Of a stretch of DNA of 64,000 nt, positions 36,497-47,791 are shown in pieces (the stretch's first letter is position 1; every line of letters starts with the position of its first letter). The notes under the pieces are model-generated. The model saw only the letters and a program-made list of their open reading frames with translations. It was not told the origin of the DNA and searched no databases. Made by a program: the position numbers and the translations under genes. The stretch lies in NCBI GenBank assembly GCA_022036555.1, contig CM039128.1, forward strand, positions 18,811,640 to 18,875,639, given 5' to 3'. Source of the stretch: Microstegium vimineum (Eukaryota; Streptophyta; Magnoliopsida; Poales; Poaceae).

Positions 36497-37805
36497 TTAT
36501 TCAAGATACACCTTTTGTCCACTCTTCTCTTTATTGAGAAACTCTTTCTCTAAGAAGACACCGTTCCGAGCAACAAACACTTTGCCCTCTGATCGGTTGT
36601 AGAAGTAATACCCTAAAGTTTCCTTTGGATATCCCACGAAAAAGCATTTGTCCGACTTGGGTGTTAGTTTATCTGACATAAGTCGTTTGACATAAACTTC
36701 ACAACCCCAAATCTTTAGAAAAGGCAAACTAGGACTCTTACCAGTCCACATCTCATGTGGTATCTTAACTACGGACTTAGACGGTACCCCATTCAATGTG
36801 AAAGCGGCTATTTCTAGAACATATCCCCAAAACGAGAGTGGTAGGTCTGACTGGCTCATCATAGACCGAACCCTGTCCAACAAAGTCTGATTATGTCGCT
36901 CGGAACACGCCATTTCTTTGAGGCGTTCCAGGTGGCATAAGCTATGGAACAATTCCACAACTCTTTAGATGATTGCTAAACGCATGGCTCAAATATTTGC
37001 CTCCATGATCAGATCGCAAGGCTTTAATTTTCTTGCCACGTTGATTCTCTACTTCTTTCTGAAATTCTTTGAACTTTTCAAATGTCTCAGACTTATGTAT
37101 CATTAAGTAGACATATCCATATCTACTAAAATCATCAGTGAAGGTTATGAAGTATTGAAATCCGCCTCTAGCTGTCGTACTCATTGGTCCACATACATCA
37201 GTATGTACAAGTTCCAACAAGTCTGCCGCCCTCTCAAGAAAACCTGTGAAAGGCGACTTGGTCATCTTTCCCATCAAGCAAGCCTCACATGTCTCGTATG
37301 ATTCAAAATCAAACAAAGTTAGAAGCCCATCAGAATGGAGCCTCTTCATGCGATTCTCACTTATATGACCTAAACGACCATGCCACATATAGGTAGGACT
37401 TAACTCATTAAGTCGAGGCCTTTTAGCATTAATATTACAAATAGGTTTCATCATCAAGATTTAAAATAAACAACCCATTCACAATGGATGCAAAAGACAC
37501 AAACATGTTATTCTTTGAGATCACACAACCATTGTCTTTACTCGCAAATGAATAAACAACCTTCATCAAACATGAAGGTGACACAATGTTTCGACTTAAA
37601 CTAGGAACAAAATAACAATTATTCAATTCCATGATAAATCCTGACGGGAGGTGAAGTTGCATCGTCCCAACGCTCAACGCAGCAACTCTTGGATTGTTAC
37701 CCACGCGGAAATCAACTTCTCCTCTTTTCACGCTTCTACTTCTTATCATTCCCTGCATCGTATTGCAAATATGAGCAACCGATACGGTATCAAATACCTA
37801 AGAAA
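36497..37805 (-). pseudogene. Copia-3 protease and integrase
   Basis: The protease text near 37795 reads VFDTVSVAHIC, with Val where the catalytic D-T-G needs Gly; the rest of the fold follows (LSVGTMQLHLPSG, YFVPSLSRNIVS). The pre-integrase finger is in 36942-37457 (YMWHGRLGHIS, CEACLMGKMTKSPF). The integrase acidic residues are in LVHTDVCGPM, LRSDHGGKY and, after a frame change near 36945, in CSERHNQTLLDRV. The end FFVGYPKETLGYYFYN is typical of copia integrases. The product is broken at the join between the second and third acidic residues. Confidence 0.85.
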
Positions 37806-37889
37806 TAATATAAGAATCAGTGAGAAAAATGTCTGTAACATACACAACAAGTGTACAAGCAGCGGAAGTACCTTTACCACCGCCATCCT

Positions 37890-38715
37890 TCAAGGATTCC
37901 ATGTACAAACTTGTAGTTCCTTTTCCAGTGACCTTTCCATTACAATGAAAGCATTTAGCTTCAGCAGCTTATCCAACAGCCTTGGGCGCAGGAGACGGTT
38001 TGTCTTAGAGATCTGATCTTTAGCCACCGCCTTCTTATTCTTCCAAGCCCTCTTCTTAAAGTTAGGCTTGTTTTGGACTATCATCACATGGCTACTACCA
38101 GCACCTTTCTTGATATCAGCTTCTGTTTTTTTTAAGCATGCCGCACAATTCATTCAAGCCCTTCTCCGCCCCATGCATATGGTAGTTCAAAATGAAGTTC
38201 TCATAGCTAGGCGGAAAAGACGCAAGTATGAAATCAGTGGCAAACTCTGGGACCATTGGGAAGCCTAGCTTCTCCAATCTCTGAGTGGGGACCAACCATC
38301 TTGATCACATGTGGGCCAACTGTTGCGCCTTCTGCAAGCTTGGTTTCGATAAAAGCCTTGGAAACATTTAACCTTTCAGTCCTGGCTTGAGTCTGAAACA
38401 TATCATTAAGCGCCACGATCATATCGTATGCTGCATGATTATTATCAAATTGCATTTGGAGATCTGGCTCCATGCAAGCGACCATAAGGCAACCCACTTC
38501 AAGATCAGCATCACATGCTTTCTTGTAAGCGGTTTTCTCTGCAGCAGGTGCATTATCAGCAGGCTCATCTGGTAATGGGTGTCTAGAACATCTTCCTTTT
38601 TCTCAGCCCTAAGAACAATTCTCAGGTTGCGGATCGAATCCGCATAGTTTGTTCCATTCAACTTATCTTTCTCAAGAATTGAACGCAAAGTAAATGGTTG
38701 ATTACTGGGAGCCAT
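37890..38715 (-). pseudogene. Copia-3 gag
   Basis: The ATG at 38715 opens MAPSNQPFTLRSILEKDKL and leads into a gag domain of the copia (UBN2-like) type: LNGTNYADSIRNLRIVL, then in a second frame YDMIVALNDMFQTQARTERL. A third frame contains the basic linker (NKPNFKKRAWKNKKAVAKD) and traces of a zinc knuckle near 37930-37960. At least two frame changes break it. Confidence 0.75.
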
Positions 38716-39061
38716 CTACAACAAAAGTAATGCAAAATACTAAGACAATGTATCCAAGACAGAGTAAATCATATTAAACTTTTAATAGAACCTACTCCCA
38801 CTAAAATCAATACCCCTCTATTGAAACTTAGTGATTCAAGACCCGCAACTAACAAGTCTACTAGTGAGCTTTAGCATCACCGCTAGGAGTCATGGTAGAT
38901 CGGTAAGCAACTCCTTGCTAATCATATCACATATGACTCTTGTTGTTAGGTGGCATCTCTATTCTTGTGTTACCAACAACTAATGCTCCAAGGTCCCTAA
39001 CCGTTAGGATCACCTTGTTCAAGTAATCAAACCTTATGCTTGTAAGTGTCTGACACAAACC
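38716..39061 (-). other. Copia-3 leader without a recognisable primer site
   Basis: The stretch between the gag start and the 5' LTR contains no TGGTATCAGAGC-like site next to the LTR, and no gene. Compared with the 3' LTR, about 70 bases of LTR end are missing at the same place. Confidence 0.6.
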
Positions 39062-40233
39062 TGTCTAGTTATAGATCACGAGGTTACCACTAGACGCGCG
39101 GGTGCAGCGGAAGCGACTTGATGTAGTCGTGCGTGTCGCAGCAAGTACCGTGCAGTTGCGAGGTCGTCCGTCTCAACGTCTCTTACTCGCCCCTTCGTCC
39201 TTGTGCTCCAGATGCAACACCTCCGAGGAATCCCACACGTGCAGGGAAGAAGCGTCACGCCTCTGGACTGCTAGGTCCGAGAGGAGTACTAGGCGCGAGC
39301 GTGGGGAGGCGACGGCGGCTGCCAAAGGACGTGAGTATCTCGCCCCGTGCCCCCCCCCTTGCTTATATAGGCGTCCTAATGGACTCCCACGTTGGAGGCC
39401 CATTAGCAACCCTAAACCTAGTCTAATTCGGGTCCAACCTGAATTAGGCTTCCAGCCCCTTAAGCGTGCGACCCTATGGGCTCACGCACACATAGACATG
39501 GCCCAAGTACTCTTACTCGACCAATAGTTTATAGTGGCCTCTAGCAAGGCATGTCAACTCCTATGCATACGCTATGATCATATCAGACGAACCACCACAA
39601 TTCAATATACATGTTATTCCTTTGCCTCATGATATTTGGTTCAACTCGTGGGTTAACACTTAACCCAAGCACGACCATGCATTTCATGATCTAATCATTT
39701 GAGTGATCCATTGATATCTCTCTCATATGGAGAGTGGCAAATTCCATCTTGATTGACTATATCTTACAGCATGTTTCCTGACAAACCTGAAAGCTACCTT
39801 TATAACTACCCAGTCACGGAGTAGCGTTTGGTAGTCCTAGGTAGGTCGTTTCACATCTTGAGTACATATGACAATCTCAGGTCTACGGACATAATGTACA
39901 CAATGTGTATAGAGACAATCTCATGTCGGGTCTGTCCAGCACCATGTCCTACAGGTGCCCACATTATTAGTTTGACATCTCATGTCCATGACTTGTGAAA
40001 CATAGTCATCAACTAATAATGTGCTGATCTAATATTCATGCACATTCTAGCACGAACTCCGATCAAGGATAACTTTAGAATAACCATACAAGTAAATGAG
40101 TTTCACAAACAATTCACATAATTGTTTATCGATACAAGTTGTCTTTAATGGATATTCATTGAACTCATAACATGTCATGGATACAAGGAAATACAATCAT
40201 CTCTATGATTACCTCTAGGGAATATTCCCAACA
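39062..40233 (-). repeat. Copia-3 5' LTR, inner end deleted
   Basis: It starts TGTTGGGAATATTCCCTAG on the minus strand at 40233. The minus-strand TATA box (CCTATATAAG) is at 39362-39371. It stops at 39062, in text that is still about 70 bases inside the LTR by comparison with 33513-33580. A few substitutions and small indels separate it from the other LTR. Confidence 0.85.
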
Positions 40234-41915
40234 CAGTCATCCCTTTCAAAAAGAAGTCGATCTTCTTCAAGTACATGTCGTACTGGAAAAAATTTCATAC
40301 ACCCCATGCAATCGACTGCATGCATCTAGAGAAGAATGTGTTTGAGAGCACGATCGGTGTTCTGCTGGACATCCCGGGCAAGATCTTGTCACGGACCGAT
40401 CTTGTCAACGAGGGCATTAGAAAGGAACTCCACCCTGGAAAGCCTCATAACGGCAGAGTTGATATCCCATTGGCTGGATACAACCTCATGCATGCCGAGA
40501 AGGTGACTTTTTGCAAATTGATGAGGGGTATCAAGGTGCCGACCGGTTTCTCCTCCAACATCAAGACCCTGGTCTCCATGAAAGACCTCACAATGACCGG
40601 CTACAACTCACATGACTCTCACGTCATGCTCACGGTGTTCCTTCCAATATTGATAAGAGCTATCAGTCCAGAATATGTGAAGATGGTGATAACACATATG
40701 TCATACTTCTTTAACTGCATCATGCAGAAGGTCATCGATAAGGCAGAGTTGCCTGCCTTAAAGGAGTTCATCGTGGAGACCCTCTGTCAACTCGAGATTT
40801 GCTTTCCACCAGCTTTCTTTGACATTATGCCACACCTGATGATGCACATGGTTTACCAAATTGAGCAATTGGGCCTAGTGTACCTACACCAGATGTGGAC
40901 GTACGAGCGCTTCATGTCCACCTTGAACAGGTACGTCCATAACCGTGCTTACCCTGAAGTTTCTATGATCGAGGCATACACAACCGAGGAGTCATTCAAC
41001 TGGTGTATGAGGTACATTAAAGACGCGACGGCGATTGGGTTGCCTGTTCACCTGCACGAGGGAAGAACCAAAGGGAAAGGGTGCGTGGGCCGGAAAGTGT
41101 GCACTGATATACCTAACAAAGATGTAGAAGAAGCTCATTATAGAATCCTCCATCAGTTGGTGAGCATGGAAAAATACGTCGAACAACACCTAGAAGAGCT
41201 TCGCACCGCTCATGATGGAAAACACATGGAGGAATGGGTCCAGAAAGAGCACAGGAACAGTTTTGTACAATGAATGAAAGAGCAAGAAATATCGCCTGAT
41301 GACGATGACAGTGACACTGTAAAGAAGCTTGCGCAAGGCCCATCGACCCAAGTCACCACGTGGAAAGGGTATGATGTGAAGGGGTACAGGTTTCACACAA
41401 AAGACAAAGACAAAAAGAGTGCGGCACAGAACTGCGGTGTTCGATACGAGGGCGTAGACGAGTTGACACAAAAGAGGACACAATTCTATGGGCAGATCGA
41501 ACAAATACGTGACCTCGACTATGGAGTCAACTTACGCATAACAAACTTCAAGTGCGATTGGGTCAACCCGAAATCAGTTGTAGTGGACAATTACGGGTTA
41601 TCCACCGTGAACCTAAAAAGCACGGGCTACAAAGATGACCAATGGGTACTTGCAACCAATGTAGCGCAAGTGGCGTACTATATCTATCCACCGGATACAA
41701 AGAAGCATGTGGTTGTGCCCGGAAAGCAACGGATCGTGGGAGCTGATGGGGTGCAAAGCCCCGAGCAGTACAACAACTACGCGGAGCTCCAGCTTTTTAC
41801 AGATCATGAAAAGAAGATCAAGGTAGTCGAGGTCGGTTGCAAGCATAGAAAGATGAAGCCCTGGGCACAGAGTGGTAATGAGAAGAGGGTCGTGAAAGCT
41901 CCTGCACCAAAATGA

Positions 41916-42087
41916 GATGTGTGCCACACTTTTTTTGTAATAATGTAGACCAATACAAGTTTGTGACATGTGAACCTAGTTATAAATATAGATCTTGATG
42001 AGTTTGACAAACTTTGTATTGATAGCTTTTCTATTTGAATGCATTTAGATTTTGAAAACTTGAAGTCCAGCCATTTTAGAGTTCAAA
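41916..42087 (+). other. tnp2 3' untranslated region
   Basis: AT-rich sequence after the tnp2 stop, with TTTTGTAATAATG-like words; a polyadenylation region is likely, but no exact signal can be assigned. Confidence 0.4.
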
Positions 42088-42190
42088 AAGTTACCACAAC
42101 AGGCTTCCTAGTCTGCCTGCTGCGGTAAATGTTTACCACAGCGGGCATCTTAAAGTGCCCGCTGCGGTAAATGCATGCATATATATATGG
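42088..42190 (+). promoter_or_regulatory. Internal subterminal-repeat block with TATA, before CACTA-1 gene 2
   Basis: Four copies of the end-type repeat (GCTGCGGTAAATG, TTTACCACAGCGGGC, GCCCGCTGCGGTAAATG and a weaker one in GTTACCACAACAGG) lie between the two genes, far from either end. They are followed by ATATATATGGGCAGCCG, which parallels TATATATAGCAGCAG behind the left-end array. The block therefore looks like a copy of the left-end promoter module and probably drives the second gene. Confidence 0.7.
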
Positions 42191-43641
42191 GCAGCCGTCT
42201 AGTTCATGTTCTAAGTCCTCGCTCCCTATCTTCTTACCCTGAAGGGCTGTCAGTTTTCGCCACCGCCGCCGCCATTGCTGCCACCCGCCATTCACCTCCT
42301 CCTCGACCCCCGTTCTTTTCCTCTGTCCCGCCGCCGTCACTCCGCACCGGCCGAGCGCGGGCCTGCCGGAACCCTTGACGTGGTCGTAACCCTAGCCGCC
42401 TCCGGGTCCGCCGCCACCTCGTCGTCCGCTCCGGCTTAGCACACGCGGCCGGGAACCCTAGCTCCTCCGTCGTGCGCTCGTCGTCCACACCTCGTCGTCC
42501 GCCCATGGCCAGGAACCCTAGCTCCGGCCAGGCGCCCGCCGTCGCCATCTCGGCCTCTTGTGCTCTTCCGGGCGACCGCCGTCGCCATCGCCACCACATC
42601 TGTGCTGGTGCTCTGTGCTGCCATTGCTGGTGCTATGTGTTGCTGGGGCTAGTGCTCTGTGTTGCCCTGTGCACTGTTGGTGCTGGTTTTGGTGGTTCTG
42701 CTGGTGATCTGTGTGGTGCTGTGAGGTGTTGGTGCTCTGTGGTTTTTGCTGGTGCTCTGTGTTGGTGGTTTCTGGTTCTGCTGGTGCTCTGTGTAGTGCC
42801 CAATGTGGTTCTGCTGGTGCTGCCATTGCTGGTGCTCTGTGTAGTGCTCTGTGAGGTGCTCTGTGGTTCTGCTGGTGCTACCATTGCTGGTGCTCTGTGT
42901 GGTGCTGTTCTATTGTTGCCTACCCCCTGTTGACCCTTTGGTATTGGTCTGCCTCTAGTTGTAGTCCTTCCTGGTGGTGCTCTAGCTGTGGTCCTATTGC
43001 TACTGTGAGTTACCCATTGCCTTGCTTGATTTACACTTGAGATAACTTGGTGGGATATTGAATCGTGCAATCTGCTAGTATCATATATACATGGGAGTGA
43101 TTTTAACTAATGGATGGATTAATCATTTATTGCACGATGATAGAAACAGGTGTAGTGAGACAACCTGACAGTCGGGTTTCATAACTTGCTATCAATATAT
43201 ACTTGTGGTCAATACTAGTTTATCTTGAATACTACTTGAAATACTATCTACTTGTTATCTTGTTATCTACTTGTTATCTTTGTATCTTGTTATCTACTTG
43301 TTATCTTGATACTACTTGAATACTATCTTGTGCCCAATACTTGTGCTCAATACTACTTTAAAAACTTGTTAAGCTCAATACAACTTGTTATCCTATTATT
43401 TTTCTAGTTTCTTGAACTTGTTAAGCTCCATACTTGTGATCTTTAACTACCCTACTTGGTAAGATGACTATCACGTTAGTCGATGATCTGTGATCACCAC
43501 GTAGCGTTGGACGGCTGCTTTGTAGTAACCCGCTATTTTGACAGCAATTTTTCCTTAAACATGTTTATGCTCTGTACTTGTATTGCTTTTGTAACTCCAA
43601 TAATATTAAACTAGCAAAATTCATCATATCATAGAATACAA
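42191..43641 (+). other. Long 5' leader of CACTA-1 gene 2
   Basis: GC-rich with CCG-type words up to 42600, then a GT-rich minisatellite (42601-42915), then AT-rich text with short tandem words of the TTATCTACTTG kind at about 43205-43340. No conserved domain is found in the frames here, so this is probably untranslated exon and intron. A frame at 42472-42933 runs through the minisatellite and is not credible. Confidence 0.5.
42601..42915 (+). repeat. GCTGGTGCTCTGTG minisatellite
   Basis: About fifteen imperfect units around GCTGGTGCTCTGTG, some with interspersed CCATTGCTG or GGTTCTG, in head-to-tail order. The strand is strongly biased to G and T. Confidence 0.8.
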
Positions 43642-46600
43642 ATGGAGAACTCTAGTGAGTGTAAAACACCTACCCCAAGTCCCTCTTCAAACTCAATGTG
43701 TAGTCAAGTCTCTATTACCCCTCTGAGGCCAGAGAAGAATCGCACAGAGGAGGACGGTGATCCGACATGGGCACCATGGGACGAGGGTGAAAGTGTGTCT
43801 CGGGTTCGGATCCAAGATAGCGTCCATGCCGAGGTAGTTGGAGAAACCAACGCGCTTTTTGCGATTTATGCTAAAGCAGTTGAAAACTTGAATGCAAGTA
43901 TCTCTGAACAACAGGTACCGGTTCTACTCGGATGCTGGATTTCAGAGGAGAAGAGGTCCAGGATCCCTCCACGGGGACCTCGACATCCAAATCTAAGGGA
44001 ACCAAGCGGAGGAGGGGTGAACATGGGAGGCACAAGATCGATAGGAGTGAGGAAGTCCACGAGATCCTTGAGGTGGGGCCTATGGGAGAGCCGGTCAAGC
44101 CTCGCGAGGTCATTGTAGTGTTCAACAACCAAGTTGTCGTGATTACAAGGGACAAGGTGGAAATCACTTGGCCTGATTGGCACGCTGTCCCGGAGGATTA
44201 CAAGGGCCTTATCTGGACTCTGGTTAGGAGGAAGTTCAACTATCCCGAGAACGCGGATTTGGCCAAGTGCAAGGATTGGGTCATGCACGTGGCGGGGACT
44301 TCCCTTCGCAATTTCAAGTCAATGCTGACGAGAGATTGGTTCAAGAAGGGAAAGAATCCATGTACCAAATACAATATGATCAAGGATCATCAGTGGGAGG
44401 CTTTTTGCAAACTCAAAAGTTCAGATGAAGAAAAAGAAAAGAGTGCCAAGTTCAGCGCACTTGCGAAGAAGAACAAGTGGCCCCACCACTTGGGAATGAC
44501 TGGGTTTGCTGGCAAGAGGGAAGAGTGGCGGAAACAAGATGAAGATATGAGACCGAGCGGGCAACCAGATCCGTACCAGGACCTAGAACCTAGGGTTAAG
44601 GACTTCATCATAGCTCGAATTCCAAAGAAGCTCAAGGAGGGTGCAACCAAGTTCAAAGAGCCCGGGTTCAAGGAAGTGGAGAGGGTTGTCATCGAAGCCT
44701 CCAAGGACAGCGGGTCCTATGAGGTTCAGAGGGGCCATGACCTACTTACTGAGGTCCTAGGAACCCCGGAGCACGCGGCCCGCGTACGTGTAGTCCAGTC
44801 AAAGATGAACTGGAATGTGATTCAGGCTTGGCAATCCGACGATTCCTCATACAAGTCGAGGCAAAGGTACAAGACGAACATCTTTCAAAAGGGCTATGAG
44901 CTCGGCATGTCTAATATGATCAAGAGCTCAATAAAGGAAGCCTTCACGGGCAACAACCCCGATATGGTGGCGTCGAGGTCACAGATGTTCAGCCAGGCTG
45001 GCATGCCCGTCCCTCCGGGTCCACATGGGGGGAACGTTCCTGAAGTCGAGGATTGCCTGTGCCACCCAATTGATGAGGTCAACGAGATGACACTAGTGTG
45101 ACTCTTAATTCCGTTTGGCAGGAGAAAGAAGAATGTCGTGGGTGAGGGAGCTTTATATCCGATCAACGAAATCCCAGAAAGACATGCTGCCCGGTTACCT
45201 GAGAACTATGCACTGGTGACCATAACATTAGTTAACCCAGAGCATAAAGACTATGAACTAGATGTTCCCCACCTACAACATCACCGTACCCTTGAAGAAG
45301 CAGAATGTGATGACATCTATTGGATGAAGGACGACCTTGAGATCATGCCAACGACGACAGCGTCTGTTGCTAGATCTTGCCCCCCAGAAGGCGACGACGA
45401 CGGAGATGACGAAGGCCGTGACAAGGACCTGCCAACTCGTTCACCAATTGGCAAGAGCCCTCCTTAGAGCTCGAAAAGTCCGCTTTGGGCCCAACCAATG
45501 AGGCAGAAGGTTCAAGGGCCGCTTCTGGGGCAACACAGTGCCTTCAACCCAGCCGAGCCCGAGCGGGCCCTCCACCTCCCGATACTCAACCTATGCCCAC
45601 GACAAATGAGGAGGGGCCCGACACTCAGCCTATGCCCCTGACAAATGAGGAGGGGGCTCAAGGGGATGCACTAGTGGGAGTTACGGAGGGGGAATAGGCG
45701 ACGCAGGCAACACTAGGTGCACCAAGCCAACAGGGAGGTACCGAGGCGGACAACCCGAAGGACGACTCTACATCGCTCCCATACTCGACTGGTTTCCAAG
45801 GTACATTATAGACGAGCACACACAACATTCAATTCACATTTGTACCTCGATCAATTCACATTCGTACGTTCTAACCCGACTTTTCCAGGCCTCAAGATGA
45901 TCCTCATCATCTATTTCCGGAGTCAGATGACTGTCCCAGCCACTTTGAGAACGGGAAGTTCATGATAACCATGCAAGCACTCCTTGATGAAGAATCATGG
46001 GATACAAGGAGGTTTCATCTCTAGTACATGGAAGCGGCAAAAAGAGGCATGTCAAGTTTCACCATGAAAATTCCAGTCGATTGCTTCCACTTGCCCGATA
46101 TCGGGGATTTCACTATTTCGGTGGACTTCGAAAACATGTATAGGCAGTTGGGGGGAGAAGACCTATACATCGTCCAACTCACTCTATTTGCAATGTAAGT
46201 GACGACTTGCGAGTTAATTCCATTGATCTCTCCTATTCTATACGTCAACTCTACACTTATTAGACTATATGGTACGTTCACGTGTATATGCAGGATGTCT
46301 GTCACCATAAGCAACAAAAAGCATCGTCCAACTCTTTTTCTCTCTCCAATGCATATCAATGAGGGTGCCATCAAGGGTCACATGCCAACGGATAAAAAAT
46401 AAGACAAAAAAACAGAGAGAAAAGGAATATAGAGACAATATGAGGAATCTGAAGAAGAAAGTGGCAGACTACATATGCTTAGTAATGTTGAAGGTCAAGG
46501 ATGATGGGACACGGTGCATCATGGCTCCATATCACTTTGGGTAAGTATGAAAACATGTCCTTAGAATTCTGAAGTGGGTAGGATCAATCTTTGTAATCAT

Positions 46601-47311
46601 CCTAACCAATAGTCTATTTGAATCGTGCAGCAACGGCCACCAGGGCCATTGGGTTGCATATCTCATCTATCCTCAAGATGGCAGAGCGGTCGTATTTGAC
46701 TCGTTGAGGACGACAAACAAACAAGGGTACAAGTGTAAGTCAATAAGCATTTTTCATCTTTTACGGTTATCTTTATTAATCAAAACATGTCTAACTCTAT
46801 TACATTTGTGAAGGGCTTATAAGTCGTACTTGAAGAATCCCGAATGCTAGGATCGCAGGACCGATAGTTGCAAGGAGAACAACACCGACCACATCAAAAT
46901 CCGACACGAATTCCCGGTATGTAAAGTAATTGCAAACTTCATTTGTGCTTTCTTCCCATATGTGTTTATTCTAAAGCTTCTATAATTATCGTGCAGTGCG
47001 CCAAACAACCGGTTGGATCCAAAGCATGTGGCTTGTACACCTGCGAGCACCTGAGGCAGTGCAGGGAGTACACTCAAAGCTGGAAGAAGCTCAAGGAAGG
47101 AGTCAAATATTGGGTGAACACCTACAAGCCATCCTTCAAGAAAGTTAAGGGGGAAATCTGTAAGTTCATCATGGAGAAATGTGTTCTCGAAGGAGAACAA
47201 TTCTTTGACGAAGAATCACCCTTAGCTATCGAACCCAGGTACGAGAGGCTTCGGAAATGGATGACTCTGCTGCGCCCAAGTGATTACAAATGGCCCGTGG
47301 ACTTTTCTTAG
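43642..47311 (+). pseudogene. CACTA-1 gene 2: plant transposase domain plus Ulp1-like protease
   Basis: The ATG at 43642 starts MENSSECKTPTPSPSSNS. A frame change near 43920 leads into the plant transposase (Ptta/En/Spm, Transposase_24-like) domain at 43932-45101 (WTLVRRKFNYPENAD, NWNVIQAWQSDDSSYKSRQR), which continues in frame after a TGA at 45099-45101. A low-complexity part has tandem DTQPMPTTNEEGP units. Then come exons with GT-AG introns (45799-45889; 46196-46291; 46541-46630; about 46735-46813; 46917-46996). The Ulp1/C48 motifs are GHQGHWVAYLIYP (His), VVFDSLR (Asp) and CAKQPVGSKACGLYTCEHLR (Gln, Cys). The end is TAG at 47309-47311. It may bind the subterminal repeats; the protease could act on SUMO-like conjugates. 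Breaks: the stops near 45099, 45465 and 46019, and a frame change near 46400. Confidence 0.8.
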
Positions 47312-47519
47312 AGGATTTTGTACATGTAACTCAAATTGACTTGTTGGTTTGATGTGATGTGTATATGGATGTTCAAAACTGTGTATTATGTCATGTGCAA
47401 TGCTTGGATGATTTATATATAAAATGTTTGCTGCATATGTATGAAATCTAGAATCTGGAAATATTTTGAATTCAAATTTTGGGAATTATTTGAATTCTGT
47501 TTTTTATTTTTAAATTTGA

Positions 47520-47791
47520 AAAACTATTTACCGAAGTGGGCAACTTAAGCACTCGCTGCGGTTAATCAAACTTAACCGCAGCGGACGCTGGAAGGTTGCC
47601 GCTGCGGTATATCCATTTACTGCAGCGGGTAACACAAGGCACCCGCTGCGGTAAATAGATATACCGCAGCGGGCCCTTTCGCCCGCTGCGGCAAACCGTT
47701 TCTTTACCGCAACGTGGCAGCGCAAGCGGACGCTGCTGCCCGCTGCGGTAAAGCGGTTTTGACCGCTGTGGTTAAGATTCTTGTAGTAGTG
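47520..47791 (+). repeat. CACTA-1 right subterminal repeats and end
   Basis: About ten copies of CCGCTGCGGTAAA or its complement TTTACCGCAGCGG in both orientations, some arranged as short palindromes (e.g. around 47640-47690). They end with CTTGTAGTAGTG at 47791. 47312-47519 is AT-rich and has no gene. Confidence 0.9.

Larger units (their letters stand above)
33513..40233 (-). mobile_element. Copia-3: complete Ty1/copia element (Tork/TAR-like) in tnp2
   Basis: It is flanked by CAGTC (33508-33512 and 40234-40238); removing one copy and the element restores an uninterrupted tnp2 reading across the join. LTRs lie at 33513-34749 and 39062-40233, and gag, protease, integrase, reverse transcriptase and RNase H are in copia order on the minus strand. 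The LTR start (TGTTGGGAATAT) and the RT text (YILGIKIYRD, LIGLSQDTYIDKVL) resemble the Tork/TAR group. The LTRs are still very similar, so the insertion is the youngest in the stack. The 5' LTR has lost about 70 bases and the primer site. Confidence 0.92.
31598..41915 (+). pseudogene. CACTA-1 tnp2 transposase, split by copia-3
   Basis: The ATG at 31598 opens MDRSEWMYHIDRVLDLRY, the transposase-associated domain (TICPCSKFRNLRGYLDG, then GFMEGYMVWTSHGE). A tnp2 zinc-like region follows (PVTMKVRKFDACPNPCIMY, TECPHCGFSRYK). The catalytic core is next, with RFALSIDGMNPFGE and TITDYPDLFSLSGQIKG. After the insertion (33513-40233) the reading resumes with KSIFFKYMSYWKKFHTPHAI and HLEKNVFE, then DUF4218-like (LGLVYLHQMWTYERFMSTL) and DUF4216-like (CDWVNPKSVVVDNYG) domains to 41915. 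Breaks: frame changes near 32150, 32680 and 33200-33440, TGA in the codon before HPS near 32764, and TGA at 41271-41273. It would cut the CACTA ends. 31011-31597 is leader sequence without a gene. Confidence 0.9.
30798..47791 (+). mobile_element. CACTA-1: 17 kb En/Spm-type transposon
   Basis: Both ends read CACTACTACA towards the interior (30798 onwards; 47791 backwards) and are flanked by TGA (30795-30797, 47792-47794). The empty site is present in the second Ty3-B LTR near 55798. Arrays of TTTACCGCAGCGG-type subterminal repeats lie inside each end, as is normal for CACTA elements. Two genes are read left to right: a tnp2 transposase and a plant-transposase/Ulp1 gene. A copia element of 6.7 kb sits inside the first gene. 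Without it the transposon is about 10.3 kb. Confidence 0.95.

Noticed and set aside
42601..42915. CRISPR-like array
   Set aside because: Units are contiguous and imperfect with no unique spacers, in an obvious plant transposon.
42472..42933. 153-codon frame of Cys/Val/Leu-rich protein
   Set aside because: It is the translation of the GT-rich minisatellite, without any motif.
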